Below, in pieces: positions 25,432 through 34,185 of a DNA stretch of 57,885 bases. The translations under genes and the position numbers were made by a program. The stretch comes from Halioglobus japonicus (lineage in GTDB: Bacteria > Pseudomonadota > Gammaproteobacteria > Pseudomonadales > Halieaceae). The notes beneath the pieces were generated by a model, which was not told where the DNA came from, did not search any database, and saw only the letters and a list, made by a program, of their open reading frames with translations. Where the stretch lies: contig CACSIL010000010.1 in NCBI GenBank assembly GCA_902705825.1, positions 1 to 57,885 on the forward strand, written 5' to 3'. Numbering within the stretch: the first letter of the stretch is position 1; each line of letters starts with the position of its first letter.

Positions 25432-26988
25432 TCAAGCTTGCGCAGTAAACAAAATGTGGCCAGTCATTTCTGCCGGCTGTGGCAGATCCATCAGCCCCAG
25501 TAGCGTCGGTGCAATATCTGCCAATATCCCACCTGTGGGTTGCAGTGTCAGTTTCTTGGCGCCGATATAAACCAGCGGCACCAGCTCGGTGGTGTGTTGG
25601 GTATGTTTCTGGCCGGAGGCATAGTCGAGCATCTGTTCGCAGTTGCCGTGATCGGCGGTTACCAGTGCCTGCCCACCCACTTGCAGCAGCGCTTGCTCCA
25701 CGCGGCCCAGACATTCATCCAGCGCCTCTACTGCTTTCACCGCGGCGTCGAAAACACCGGTGTGCCCGACCATATCGCCGTTGGCGTAGTTGCATACGAT
25801 GAGATCGAATTTGCCAGATTTTATCGCCTCTACCAACTGATCCGTTACCTCCGGTGCGCTCATCTCGGGTTGCATATCGTAGGTTGCGACATCGGGTGAG
25901 GAGATCAGCTGCCGCTGCTCGCCGGCAAACAATTCCTCACGGCCGCCGCTGAAAAAGAAGGTCACATGGGCGTATTTCTCGGTTTCAGCGATACGCAGCT
26001 GTGTCATATTGCGCTGGGCCAGGTAGTCGCCCAGCACGTTGTCCAGTTTTTCGGGGCCGAACGCAATGTGGGTATCCAGGCCTGCTTCGTACTCTGTGAG
26101 TGTGACAAAATCGGCAAGCTTCGGCACGGTATTGCGCTCGAAATGGTCGAACGTGGTGTCGACAAACGCATGCGTCAACTGGCGCGCCCGGTCTGAACGG
26201 AAATTCATGAACAAGACTGTGTCGTTGTCACCAATGACGGCCGCGTTGTCCTGCTCGCCGGCAATGACGGTGGGCAGTACAAACTCGTCGTTCTCTTCGC
26301 GCGCATAGGCCTCGCGCAGGGCCTCGGCGGTAGACGTGGCACGGTAGTCGGCAGCCCCTTCGGTGAGCATGCGGTAGGCCGATTCGATGCGGTCCCAGCG
26401 GTTGTCTCTGTCCATTGCGTAGTAGCGCCCACAGATAGTGGCAGTGCGGCCGCAACCGAGTTCAGCAAACAACGCGTCGGCTTTTTCCAGTGACGGAGCC
26501 GCGCTGCGTGGCGGCGTATCGCGGCCATCGAGGAAGGCGTGCAGATATACACGGTCGGCACCGCGCTCTGCCGCCAGGCGAATGGCGGCAAAAATCTGCT
26601 CCTCGTGGCTGTGCACGCCACCGGCGGAGAGCAGCCCAAGAATATGCACAGCACCGCCCGCTGCGATTGCCCCATCAATGCCATGGGTGAGCGCCGGGTT
26701 TTGCTTGAAGCTGCCATCGCTGATTGCTTTGTCGATGCGGGTGATGTTCTGGTAAATCACGCGGCCGGCGCCCAGACTCATATGCCCGACCTCGGAGTTG
26801 CCCATCTGCCCGCCCGGCAGGCCGACATCTTCACCCGATGCCGATATGAGCCCGTGCGGAGATTCCGCCCAGAGGCGATCCCATACCGGCGTATTAGCAT
26901 TGGCGATGGCGTTGTCTTTGCTTTCCTCGCGGTAGCCCCAGCCATCCAATACAATCAGGACAGTGGGCTTTTTGTTGTTTTCACTCAT
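25432..26988 (-). CDS. gpmI: 2,3-bisphosphoglycerate-independent phosphoglycerate mutase
   Basis: 518 residues from ATG 26988 ([21 protein letters not shown]). The metal site Asp is in LDGWGY, the phosphoserine in [15 protein letters not shown], and further metal ligands in [12 protein letters not shown] and VTADHGNCE. It interconverts 3- and 2-phosphoglycerate using manganese. Longer in-frame starts upstream are unlike the family. It is divergent from the rhodanese gene. Confidence 0.97.
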   Translation of the reverse strand: MSENNKKPTVLIVLDGWGYREESKDNAIANANTPVWDRLWAESPHGLISASGEDVGLPGGQMGNSEVGHMSLGAGRVIYQNITRIDKAISDGSFKQNPALTHGIDGAIAAGGAVHILGLLSAGGVHSHEEQIFAAIRLAAERGADRVYLHAFLDGRDTPPRSAAPSLEKADALFAELGCGRTATICGRYYAMDRDNRWDRIESAYRMLTEGAADYRATSTAEALREAYAREENDEFVLPTVIAGEQDNAAVIGDNDTVLFMNFRSDRARQLTHAFVDTTFDHFERNTVPKLADFVTLTEYEAGLDTHIAFGPEKLDNVLGDYLAQRNMTQLRIAETEKYAHVTFFFSGGREELFAGEQRQLISSPDVATYDMQPEMSAPEVTDQLVEAIKSGKFDLIVCNYANGDMVGHTGVFDAAVKAVEALDECLGRVEQALLQVGGQALVTADHGNCEQMLDYASGQKHTQHTTELVPLVYIGAKKLTLQPTGGILADIAPTLLGLMDLPQPAEMTGHILFTAQA

Positions 26989-27249
26989 GTTAGTTCCGAC
27001 CAAGCAGGGGATTTGCTGTAGCTTAAAGCGCGCCATTTTAACCTGTCTGGCAAGGCAGTGCATTGTCTGTGTGCCCGCTTGGTGATGGTATTACAGCCTT
27101 TTGTGCGGCAGCTCGAATACGCGTACTGACGGGCTGGTTGCGTTGTGGCAGACGCTGTATACTTGCGCCCCATTAGAGATACCCGCAATCATCTCCTGGC
27201 AGTTGCAGCTGTCTTCATTTGTCACCTATAGGTAGCAACAAGCATAACC

Positions 27250-27663
27250 ATGGCATTATTTTTTGAATTTCTGGCGCAGCAATGGATGCTGGTGGCGGCC
27301 CTGGCGGCAGTCATAGTGATGTTGATCATGCACGAAGCCCGTAAATCCGGCCCTTCGCTCTCTCCGCAGCAGTCGATAAACATGGTTAACGCTGAGGGTG
27401 GCATTTTCGTCGATTTGCGTGATGCGGCCGAGTACAAAAAGGGCCACATCGTCGGGGCTATTAACATTCCCGCTACCAAGCTGGCCGCGCGTCTGGCCGA
27501 GCTGGAAAAGTACAAAGACAAGCCTGTTGTACTGGTCTGTAAGATGGGCCAACAATCGAGTGCGGCAGGCAAGCAGCTCAAGGCTGAAAATTACACCAAG
27601 GTCTACAAAATGTCGGGCGGCATGATGGAATGGACCAATCTGCAATTGCCCACCGTTGCCTGA
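27250..27663 (+). CDS. Membrane-anchored rhodanese-like protein (YibN type)
   Basis: 137 residues. One N-terminal membrane anchor (MLVAALAAVIVMLIM) and a rhodanese domain from residue 40: FVDLRDAAEYKKGHIVGAINIP and the active-site Cys in VLVCKMGQQSSAAGK. This matches YibN, found beside grxC and secB in many gammaproteobacteria. Sulfur transfer is the likely chemistry; the true substrate is unknown. A TATACT box about 90 bases upstream may be its -10. Confidence 0.92.
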   Translation: MALFFEFLAQQWMLVAALAAVIVMLIMHEARKSGPSLSPQQSINMVNAEGGIFVDLRDAAEYKKGHIVGAINIPATKLAARLAELEKYKDKPVVLVCKMGQQSSAAGKQLKAENYTKVYKMSGGMMEWTNLQLPTVA

Positions 27664-27678
27664 GGTAGGCTGGATACT

Positions 27679-27951
27679 ATGAGCCAAGGCGTCACACTCT
27701 ATACCACGCAGTTCTGTCCTTACTGTGTTCGCGCGCGCAATTTGCTGGATCATAAAGGCGTCGCATACGAAGATATTGCCGTTGATCACGACCCTCAGTT
27801 GCGTCGCGAAATGGCGATGCGCGCCGGTCGCAACACGGTGCCGCAGATATGGATAGGTGAGCAGCACATCGGCGGTTGCGATGAGATGATGATGCTGGAG
27901 CGTCAGGGTCGACTGGATGAATTACTGGCGCAGGCGGGCGCCTCGTCCTGA
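27679..27951 (+). CDS. grxC: Glutaredoxin 3
   Basis: 90 residues with a dithiol active site CPYC at residues 12-15, the TVPQIWIG cis-Pro motif, and IGGCDEMMML for glutathione binding. It reduces disulfides and glutathione mixed disulfides in the cytoplasm. Gap to the rhodanese gene is 15 bases; secB follows 45 bases on. The three form one transcript in this usual order. Confidence 0.96.
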   Translation: MSQGVTLYTTQFCPYCVRARNLLDHKGVAYEDIAVDHDPQLRREMAMRAGRNTVPQIWIGEQHIGGCDEMMMLERQGRLDELLAQAGASS

Positions 27952-27996
27952 GTTAATCGATAGTAGAATTTATACACATAATTGGAGGAAGGCTTC

Positions 27997-28476
27997 ATGG
28001 CCGACGAGCAAGCAGCAGCTAACCAGCAACAGTTTTCAGTGCAGCGCATCTACACCAAGGATTTGTCTTTTGAATCCCCGTCTACACCGGAAGTGTTCAA
28101 GAAGCAGTGGCAGCCAAAGGTCAGTGTCGACCTCAACACCAAGAGTAACCCCATCGATGAGGAGGGGAACTTTGAGGTGGTACTTGCGATAACCATTACC
28201 GCGAAGATTGATGAAAATACCGCTTTCCTGATTGAAGTACACCAGGCGGGTATCTTCTTTATCAAGGGCTTTGAGGATGAAGATCTGCGCCGGGTTCTCG
28301 GCACTGCAGCGCCCAATGTGCTGTTTCCCTACGCTCGGGAAACTATCGATTCGCTGTGTGTGAAAGGTGCTTTCCCCGCGATCATGCTGGCACCGGTGAA
28401 CTTTGAGGCGGTGTACCAACAGGCGTTAGCGCAGGCGCAGAATGCGCCGGCAGATGGCTCGACAGCCACGCACTGA
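27997..28476 (+). CDS. secB: Protein-export chaperone SecB
   Basis: 159 residues from ATG 27997 with GGAGGAAGG upstream; five codons upstream another ATG falls inside the ribosome site. Family motifs: FSVQRIYTKDLSFESPSTPEVF, VLAITITAKID, EVHQAGIF, and NVLFPYARETIDSL. It holds precursors unfolded and hands them to SecA. It ends the rhodanese-grxC-secB group and is followed by a terminator. Confidence 0.97.
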   Translation: MADEQAAANQQQFSVQRIYTKDLSFESPSTPEVFKKQWQPKVSVDLNTKSNPIDEEGNFEVVLAITITAKIDENTAFLIEVHQAGIFFIKGFEDEDLRRVLGTAAPNVLFPYARETIDSLCVKGAFPAIMLAPVNFEAVYQQALAQAQNAPADGSTATH

Positions 28477-28496
28477 TTGCGGCAGAAATTGTATCT

Positions 28497-28520
28497 AAAG
28501 GGGCTCTGGCCCCTTTTTTA
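28497..28520 (+). terminator. Rho-independent terminator after secB
   Basis: AAAGGGG / CCCCTTT stem with a CTCTGG loop, followed by a run of T (TTTTTT with the stem's last bases). It lies 21 bases after the secB stop and ahead of the convergent trmL gene. Confidence 0.88.
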
Positions 28521-28548
28521 TTGGCCCATACAAGTAGTAAGCGCCAAC

Positions 28549-29013
28549 TTACTGTAAATCTGGAAACCCCAGCTGGCGCAAGCCCTCATACACCACCAGC
28601 GCGGCCGCATTGCTCAGGTTGAGGCTGCGACTGTGGCGTTTCATCGGAATGCGAATGGCGCCAGCGGTTCCAAGGCGCGCCAGTACGGGCTGCGGTAGGC
28701 CGCGGGTCTCCGGGCCGAACAGTATCGCATCGCCCTCTTGGTAGTTAACTTCGTGATACGCACTCGCACCTTTTGTGGTGGCGCCAAAAATCCTGTGCTC
28801 GCCGTGCTGTTGGTAAAAATGTTCCAGATCGGGATAGAGCTGCACATCGGCAAACTCGCGGTAATCCAGCCCTGCGCGACGCATTTTTTTGTCCTCCAGG
28901 TCGAAACCCAGCGGTTCTATAAGATGCAGTGAGCAGCCGGTGTTGGCGCACAGACGGATGATGTTGCCGGTGTTGGGTGGAATTTCCGGCTCGTACAAGA
29001 CAATTTTAAACAT
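28549..29013 (-). CDS. trmL: tRNA (cytidine/uridine-34-2'-O)-methyltransferase TrmL
   Basis: 154 residues, the length of TrmL. SPOUT motifs: NTGNIIRLCANTG near the N-terminus, FGPETRGLP, and the knot region IPMKRHSRSLNLSNAAALVVYE. EPLGFDLEDKKMRRAGLDYRE is typical of this subfamily. It methylates the wobble base of certain leucine tRNAs. It is convergent with secB, as in Pseudomonas. Confidence 0.95.
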   Translation of the reverse strand: MFKIVLYEPEIPPNTGNIIRLCANTGCSLHLIEPLGFDLEDKKMRRAGLDYREFADVQLYPDLEHFYQQHGEHRIFGATTKGASAYHEVNYQEGDAILFGPETRGLPQPVLARLGTAGAIRIPMKRHSRSLNLSNAAALVVYEGLRQLGFPDLQ

Positions 29014-29034
29014 GCTTTACGGTATCACAGGATG

Positions 29035-30438
29035 CTAAAGTTTCAGATCCTTGATCTTGCGGGTGAGCGTATTGCGCCCCCAGCCCAATAGCTCGGCGGC
29101 ATCGCGCTTGCGTCCCTGGGTATGTTGCAACGCCACTTGAATCATCACCTTCTCGAACGTGGGCACAGCTTCCTGCAGGATTTGCTGTTTACCCTGTACC
29201 AGCTCATTGCGTGCCCAGTGAAACAACAGGTCCGGCCACTCCGTTTCTTCGCTCTGCTGGGGCTTGGGTGAACCCGTGCCCAACTCCGGGGGTAAATCAC
29301 TGAGGTGTACCTCCCGACCGGACGCCATCACGGTGATCCATCGACAGCAGTTTTCCAGTTGCCGCACATTTCCCGGCCAGCTCAGCCCGACCAGAAACTC
29401 CTCGGCTTCCGGTAGTAGAATCTTGGTTTCACCGCCCAGCTCCTTAGCGGCCTGCTGGAAAAAGTATTTCATCAGCCGCGGAATATCTTCGCGCCGCTCG
29501 GCCAGTGTGGGGATATGTATCCGAATCACATTCAGGCGATGAAACAGATCCTCGCGAAAATCGCCCTGCTGCACCAGGTTCTCCAGATTCTGGTGGGTTG
29601 CCGCGATGATGCGAACATCAACGGAAACCGGAATGTGGCCACCCACGCGATAGAACTCACCGTCGGCCAGTACGCGCAGCAGGCGGGTCTGAGTGTCGGC
29701 GGGCATGTCGCCGATCTCGTCGAGGAAGAGTGTGCCGCCATCGGCCTGTTCAAACCGGCCCTCCCGTTTGCTGTTGGCGCCGGTAAACGCCCCTTTTTCA
29801 TGCCCGAACAACTCCGATTCCATCAAGTCTTTGGGAATAGCAGCCATATTGAGGGCGATGAAAGGGGATTCGCTGCGCGGGCTGTGGCGGTGCAACGCGT
29901 GTGCAACCAGCTCCTTACCGGTGCCGGATTCGCCATTAATCAATACGGTGATGTTACTGTGCGCCAGCCGGCCAATAGCGCGAAACACTTCCTGCATGGC
30001 GGGCGCTTCGCCAATTATTTCGGTGTACGGCAATTCTTCGGCCGCGGGAGTATTGCCTTTTTGTTCTTTGGCATGGGCCAGGGCGCGCTCGGTAACTGCG
30101 ATCACCTCGTCGAGGTCAAAGGGCTTGGGCAGGTATTCGAAAGCACCCTTTTGGTAGGCAGATACGGCGCTGTCCAGATCAGAGTGGGCGGTAGTGATGA
30201 TGACGGGCAGGCCGGGATGTTGTTGCTTGATGCGAGTGAGCAATTCCAGACCATCTGTGCCTGGCATACGAATATCACTGATAATTACATCGGGCTGGCT
30301 ACTGGCGAGTTTGCGCAGTAACTCGTCGCCATCGGCGAAACTCTCATTCTCGATGTTTGCCTGTGAGAGCGCGCGTTCCAGAACCCAGCGGATTGAAGTG
30401 TCGTCGTCTGCAACCCAGACTTTTGAAGGCTTACGCAT
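29035..30438 (-). CDS. glnG: Nitrogen regulator NtrC (sigma-54 activator)
   Basis: 467 residues. Receiver domain with phospho-acceptor Asp in IISDIRMPGTDG (about residue 55); AAA+ domain with Walker A GESGTGKE and the sigma-54 contact GAFTGA, then GGTLFLDEIGDMP; C-terminal Fis-type helix-turn-helix (GRKRDAAELLGWGRNTLTRKI). Phosphorylated by NtrB under nitrogen limitation, it activates sigma-54 promoters such as that of glnA. Its start overlaps the ntrB end by 8 bases. Confidence 0.97.
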   Translation of the reverse strand: MRKPSKVWVADDDTSIRWVLERALSQANIENESFADGDELLRKLASSQPDVIISDIRMPGTDGLELLTRIKQQHPGLPVIITTAHSDLDSAVSAYQKGAFEYLPKPFDLDEVIAVTERALAHAKEQKGNTPAAEELPYTEIIGEAPAMQEVFRAIGRLAHSNITVLINGESGTGKELVAHALHRHSPRSESPFIALNMAAIPKDLMESELFGHEKGAFTGANSKREGRFEQADGGTLFLDEIGDMPADTQTRLLRVLADGEFYRVGGHIPVSVDVRIIAATHQNLENLVQQGDFREDLFHRLNVIRIHIPTLAERREDIPRLMKYFFQQAAKELGGETKILLPEAEEFLVGLSWPGNVRQLENCCRWITVMASGREVHLSDLPPELGTGSPKPQQSEETEWPDLLFHWARNELVQGKQQILQEAVPTFEKVMIQVALQHTQGRKRDAAELLGWGRNTLTRKIKDLKL

Positions 30439-31492
30439 GCGTTTGTTCCATAGGTAAAAAAATGGTGAAGCGGGTTTCGCCCGGACTGCTTTCGCACTCT
30501 ATGGCACCCCCATGAAGCTGGACACTGGACTGCGCGATCGACAGGCCAAGCCCAGTCCCCTCGGCGCGGCCCGTGACCATTGGTGCGAATACTGAATGTT
30601 GTAGTTCTTCCGGAATGCCGGGCCCGTTGTCGATAATATCCACACGACAGACCAGGCGGTGCAGCTTGGTACCCACCGTAAACTGGCGTTGGGACCGGGT
30701 GCGCAGGGTGATTTTGCAGTCTGCGAGGCTGGGAGCAGCCTGCAGGGCATTGCGTGTGATGTTGAGTACGGCTTGAATAAGCTGGGCGCGATCGCAGGGA
30801 AACTCCGGCAGGCTGGGGTCGTAATCCCGGATAATGGTTACACGGTTCTCCGATTCCGCACTGATCAGGTTGCGAACGTGCTCTAGCACCTCGTGGATAT
30901 TCAGCGGCTTCAGTTCCAGCTGACGGTTGGGCCCCAACAGCCTATCCACGAGATCACGCAACCTGTCTGCTTCACGGATGATAATGCCGGTGTATTCAGC
31001 CAGATGTTCATCGGGTAGCTCTCTGGCCAGCAGCTGGGCAGCTCCTCGCACTCCACCCAGTGGGTTCTTGATTTCATGAGCCAGCCCCCGGATTATCGCC
31101 CTGCTGGTCTCCTGTGCGTGTTGCAGGTTTCCATCCCTGCTGATCCGCAGTAGCCTGTCTACGGCCAGTAACTCAACCAGCAGCCCGGTTTCACCGTCGC
31201 TCCTGTGGTGGGGTGTAACTATGACATCGACGTGAATCTCCTGCCCCGAAAGCAGCATAAGAGCAACACTGCGACTGGCGTGTGGGCTGTCGCTTTCAAG
31301 CACCTGCGTCAAAATACCCAGCCATTGCTCAGGGTGCAGGAGCAGGTTTTTCGCATCTTCGCCGAGGCAGCGCGCCTCTGAGGTGTCCAGTATTGCCTGG
31401 CCCGCCGCGTTGAGCGAACACACTCTTAAATCGCTGTCCAGCACCAGTACTCCGGTACTGATACTGTCGAGTATCTTCGGTTCCAAATTCAT
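30431..31492 (-). CDS. glnL: Nitrogen sensor kinase NtrB
   Basis: 353 residues from ATG 31492 (MNLEPKILDSISTGVLVLD). PAS domain at residues 5-110; phospho-acceptor His in RGLAHEIKNPLGGVRGAAQ; N box LNITRNALQAA; G boxes DNGPGIPEELQ and GTGLGLSIAQ. No membrane segments, as expected of NtrB. It phosphorylates NtrC or, with PII protein, dephosphorylates it. A perfect NtrC-type palindrome lies 233 bases upstream of its start. Confidence 0.96.
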   Translation of the reverse strand: MNLEPKILDSISTGVLVLDSDLRVCSLNAAGQAILDTSEARCLGEDAKNLLLHPEQWLGILTQVLESDSPHASRSVALMLLSGQEIHVDVIVTPHHRSDGETGLLVELLAVDRLLRISRDGNLQHAQETSRAIIRGLAHEIKNPLGGVRGAAQLLARELPDEHLAEYTGIIIREADRLRDLVDRLLGPNRQLELKPLNIHEVLEHVRNLISAESENRVTIIRDYDPSLPEFPCDRAQLIQAVLNITRNALQAAPSLADCKITLRTRSQRQFTVGTKLHRLVCRVDIIDNGPGIPEELQHSVFAPMVTGRAEGTGLGLSIAQSSVQLHGGAIECESSPGETRFTIFLPMEQTHA

Positions 31493-31724
31493 TCTTGCCT
31501 CATATGTGGGCAGCTCTGCCGCACCGTCTCTGCCCAAAATTCAATCGGCACCCCTAATGCATAAGCAAAAATGAAGCCAGAATAGGGTCAAGCAGCAGAA
31601 AGTTTCAAATAACCTGAATACAGCGCTTATAGGCGTAGTTTGCGCTTACTTAATGCTGCATGGAGCGCTGAGAGTGCCCACAGGTGAGTCAAACGGCAGT
31701 AAGCAACCTCTGGCGCAGTGCCGT

Positions 31725-31743
31725 GCGCACCATCATGGTGCGC
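31725..31743. promoter_or_regulatory. Probable NtrC-binding palindrome upstream of ntrBC
   Basis: GCGCACCATCATGGTGCGC is a perfect 19-bp palindrome. Its core GCACCA-N3-TGGTGC matches the strong NtrC site known upstream of enterobacterial glnA (GCACCA-ACA-TGGTGC). It lies between the DUF4124 gene and ntrB. A weak sigma-54-like sequence (GG-N10-GC, minus strand, 31664-31680) stands between it and ntrB. Autoregulation of ntrBC is the likely meaning. As an alternative it could be part of a terminator, but no T run follows. Confidence 0.65.
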
Positions 31744-31772
31744 CAAGGTCGGGGTTTTGTCCAGACAGGCTG

Positions 31773-32306
31773 TTAGCGGTTCTTGAAGTTGGTGGAAGGC
31801 CGATGCACATAGACGCGCACGGGTTCTGATTCAGCCAGCGTTTCACCTGCGTTATTCACCACAGAGACAGTGAGATCGTGCTGGCCACGAAATACATTGA
31901 TCAGGTCCCACATATTATCTCGCTGTGGGTCGCCCCAGGCGACACCGTCAACGAACAACTGCAGGCCGGCATATTTTTTCAGCGCAGGGGTGACGCGCGC
32001 GCTGACGGAAAAATTGCCGGGACCCATTGGAAAGGAGGTCTCGTCTTCCGGTGTAGTGATTACCACGTTGTAAGGCGCGGGCGCTTCCTGCTTATTGCTT
32101 GACGCCGTGCTGTCAGGAAGGGGGGTGATCTGTGGCGGCTCTACAGTGTTGGTGCGCTGAATTTCGATGGGTTCCGACGGCTGGGAGCTGGCGTTGGGTG
32201 CGTCGGTAAACACCACGTTGCCTTCGGCATCAGTGGTGCGATAAATGGAATCAGCTGTGCTGTGAAAGGATGTCATCAGTACAGCGAGTAGGAGAAGTCT
32301 GAACAT
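31773..32306 (-). CDS. DUF4124-domain exported protein
   Basis: 177 residues. Signal peptide (residues 1-19, FHSTADS), then the DUF4124 pattern IYRTTDAEGNVVFTDAP, a Pro/Thr-rich linker, and a C-terminal beta-rich domain (FSVSARVTPALKKYAGLQLFVDGVAWGDP, then LTVSVVNNAGETLAESEPVRVYV) that resembles an immunoglobulin-like fold. Such proteins often stand between glnA and ntrBC in this group. Function unknown; periplasmic. Confidence 0.88.
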   Translation of the reverse strand: MFRLLLLAVLMTSFHSTADSIYRTTDAEGNVVFTDAPNASSQPSEPIEIQRTNTVEPPQITPLPDSTASSNKQEAPAPYNVVITTPEDETSFPMGPGNFSVSARVTPALKKYAGLQLFVDGVAWGDPQRDNMWDLINVFRGQHDLTVSVVNNAGETLAESEPVRVYVHRPSTNFKNR

Positions 32307-32400
32307 GACTATATTCTCAAGTGGTCACGATTGCGCATACCCTACCAGAATTGACCCGGATAAAAGAGCGCCAATGAACGTAAATGCGGGAGTTCGTCGC

Positions 32401-32429
32401 AAAAAAAAGCCCGCATCTGCGGGCTTTTT
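32401..32429. terminator. Bidirectional terminator after glnA
   Basis: AAAAAAAAGCCCGCA TC TGCGGGCTTTTT: a 7-bp GC stem flanked by A and T runs, able to end transcription in both directions. It lies 18 bases after the glnA stop and separates glnA from the DUF4124-ntrBC genes. Confidence 0.93.
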
Positions 32430-32446
32430 CAGGTTATGGAGCAGGC

Positions 32447-33853
32447 TTAGACAGAGTAGTACATTGCAAACTCAACCGGATGCGTTGTCATATCCAGGCG
32501 CTGGATCTCTTCAGCTTTGAGCTCGATGAACGCATCGATCATATCGTCAGAGAATACACCGCCGCGTGTGAGGAATTCGCGGTCTGCATCCAGAGCTTCC
32601 AGAGCCATACCCAGGCTGGAGGCGACGGTTGGAATCGCTTTGCCTTCTTCCGGGGGCAGATCGTACAGATCCTTGTCGGAAGGGTCGCCAGGGTGGATTT
32701 TGTTCTGGATGCCGTCAAGGCCGGCCATCAGCATGGCAGCGAACGCCAGGTAGGGGTTGGCGGAAGGATCCGGGAAACGAACCTCAACACGCTTGCCCTT
32801 GGGGTTGGCTTCGTAGGGAATACGAATTGACGCTGAGCGGTTGCAGGCCGAGTAGGCCAGCATTACCGGCGCTTCGAAGCCCGGTACCAGACGCTTGTAG
32901 GAGTTGGTAGAGGAGTTGGTGAACGCATTCAGCGCACGGGCGTGTTTGATAATGCCGCCAATGTAGTACAGGGCCTCAGTAGACAGGCCAGAGTAGCCGT
33001 CACCGGCGAACAGGTTCTCTCCGCCTTTGGAGATGGACTGGTGCACGTGCATACCGGAGCCATTGTCACCGACGACGGGCTTGGGCATAAATGTGGCTGT
33101 TTTGCCGTAAGCGTGGGCCACATTGTGTACGCAGTACTTCAGTATCTGTACCTCATCGGCTTTCTTCACCAGCGTGCTGAAGCGGACGCCGATCTCACAT
33201 TGTCCGGCCGTGGCCACTTCGTGGTGGTGTACTTCGATATCGAGACCCATTTGCTCCATAGCGGTACACATCGCGGCGCGAATATCGTGCAGCGAGTCAA
33301 CGGGAGGTACAGGGAAATAGCCGCCTTTAACGCCAGGGCGGTGACCCGTGTTGCCGTCTTCGAATGCGTGGTCGGAAGCCCATGCCGCTTCATCAGAGTG
33401 TATCTTGACGCTACAGCCGCTCATGTCGATCTGCCACTTGATGTCATCGAATACGAAGAATTCTGGCTCGGGGCCGAAAAATGCGGTATCACCGATACCA
33501 GTGGACTTCAGGTATTCCTCGGCGCGTTGCGCAATTGAACGCGGGTCGCGATCGTAGCCCTGCATCGTAGAAGGCTCAGCAACGTCGCAGCGCAAAATCA
33601 CGGTAGCATCGTCCGTGAACGGGTCCAGCACAGATGTGGAGTCATCCGGAACCAGTACCATGTCGGAATTGTTGATGCCTTTCCAGCCGGCAATAGATGA
33701 GCCGTCAAACATTTTTCCGCCGTCGAAGAAGCCTTCAGTCACTTCTTTAGAGGGCAGAGTGACGTGTTGTTCTTTGCCGTGGGTGTCGGTGAAGCGCAGG
33801 TCCACCCACCGGACGTCGTGCTCTTCAATTAGCTTCAGGGTGTTCTTTGACAT
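32447..33853 (-). CDS. glnA: Glutamine synthetase, type I
   Basis: 468 residues, the length of GS I-beta. ATP and metal motifs: [21 protein letters not shown] and [25 protein letters not shown]. The adenylylation tyrosine is present in DLYDLPPEE, so activity is probably controlled by GlnE. It joins ammonia to glutamate. ATG 33853. A sigma-54 promoter 107 bases upstream ties its expression to NtrC. Confidence 0.98.
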   Translation of the reverse strand: MSKNTLKLIEEHDVRWVDLRFTDTHGKEQHVTLPSKEVTEGFFDGGKMFDGSSIAGWKGINNSDMVLVPDDSTSVLDPFTDDATVILRCDVAEPSTMQGYDRDPRSIAQRAEEYLKSTGIGDTAFFGPEPEFFVFDDIKWQIDMSGCSVKIHSDEAAWASDHAFEDGNTGHRPGVKGGYFPVPPVDSLHDIRAAMCTAMEQMGLDIEVHHHEVATAGQCEIGVRFSTLVKKADEVQILKYCVHNVAHAYGKTATFMPKPVVGDNGSGMHVHQSISKGGENLFAGDGYSGLSTEALYYIGGIIKHARALNAFTNSSTNSYKRLVPGFEAPVMLAYSACNRSASIRIPYEANPKGKRVEVRFPDPSANPYLAFAAMLMAGLDGIQNKIHPGDPSDKDLYDLPPEEGKAIPTVASSLGMALEALDADREFLTRGGVFSDDMIDAFIELKAEEIQRLDMTTHPVEFAMYYSV

Positions 33854-33960
33854 GTTGTGGTCTCCGTAGGGCAGTTGTCGGGCCAGCTGCGCCGGTCCGT
33901 GTTGTATAACCTGGTGTTCGCTGCTGCAAACGACACAGGCGTGGTCAGGAGCTTCAAGAG

Positions 33961-33977
33961 AAGCAATTGTTGTGCCA
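33961..33977 (-). promoter_or_regulatory. Sigma-54 promoter of glnA
   Basis: Minus-strand TGGCAC-AACAA-TTGCTT fits the sigma-54 consensus (GG at -24, GC at -12) exactly in spacing. It lies 107 bases before the glnA start. Upstream, TGCACC at 34049-34054 and GGTGCA at 34081-34086 resemble NtrC half-sites facing each other, though their spacing is not that of a full site. Confidence 0.82.
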
Positions 33978-34144
33978 TAAAGGTGCTTCTGCTAACTCGT
34001 TGAAATTAAGGGATATTAAACGATCTAAATCGTCTAGTTTCCCAGTTATGCACCATAATAAAGCACAAGCGGAACATTTCGGTGCACGATCTGTTTTGGC
34101 AGGATGCTGTGATTTAGTCTGCACAATTGCTGGAGCGAAGTCCG

Positions 34145-34150
34145 TATAAT
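34145..34150 (+). promoter_or_regulatory. Candidate -10 box of thiI
   Basis: Perfect TATAAT 35 bases before the thiI start. No clear -35 box. The 332-bp gap between glnA and thiI otherwise holds the glnA promoter parts and a palindrome ACGATCTAAATCGT at 34020-34033 of unknown role. Confidence 0.45.
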
Positions 34151-34185
34151 ACCCGCCCCGATCAGACGCAATGGTTATGGCCTCA

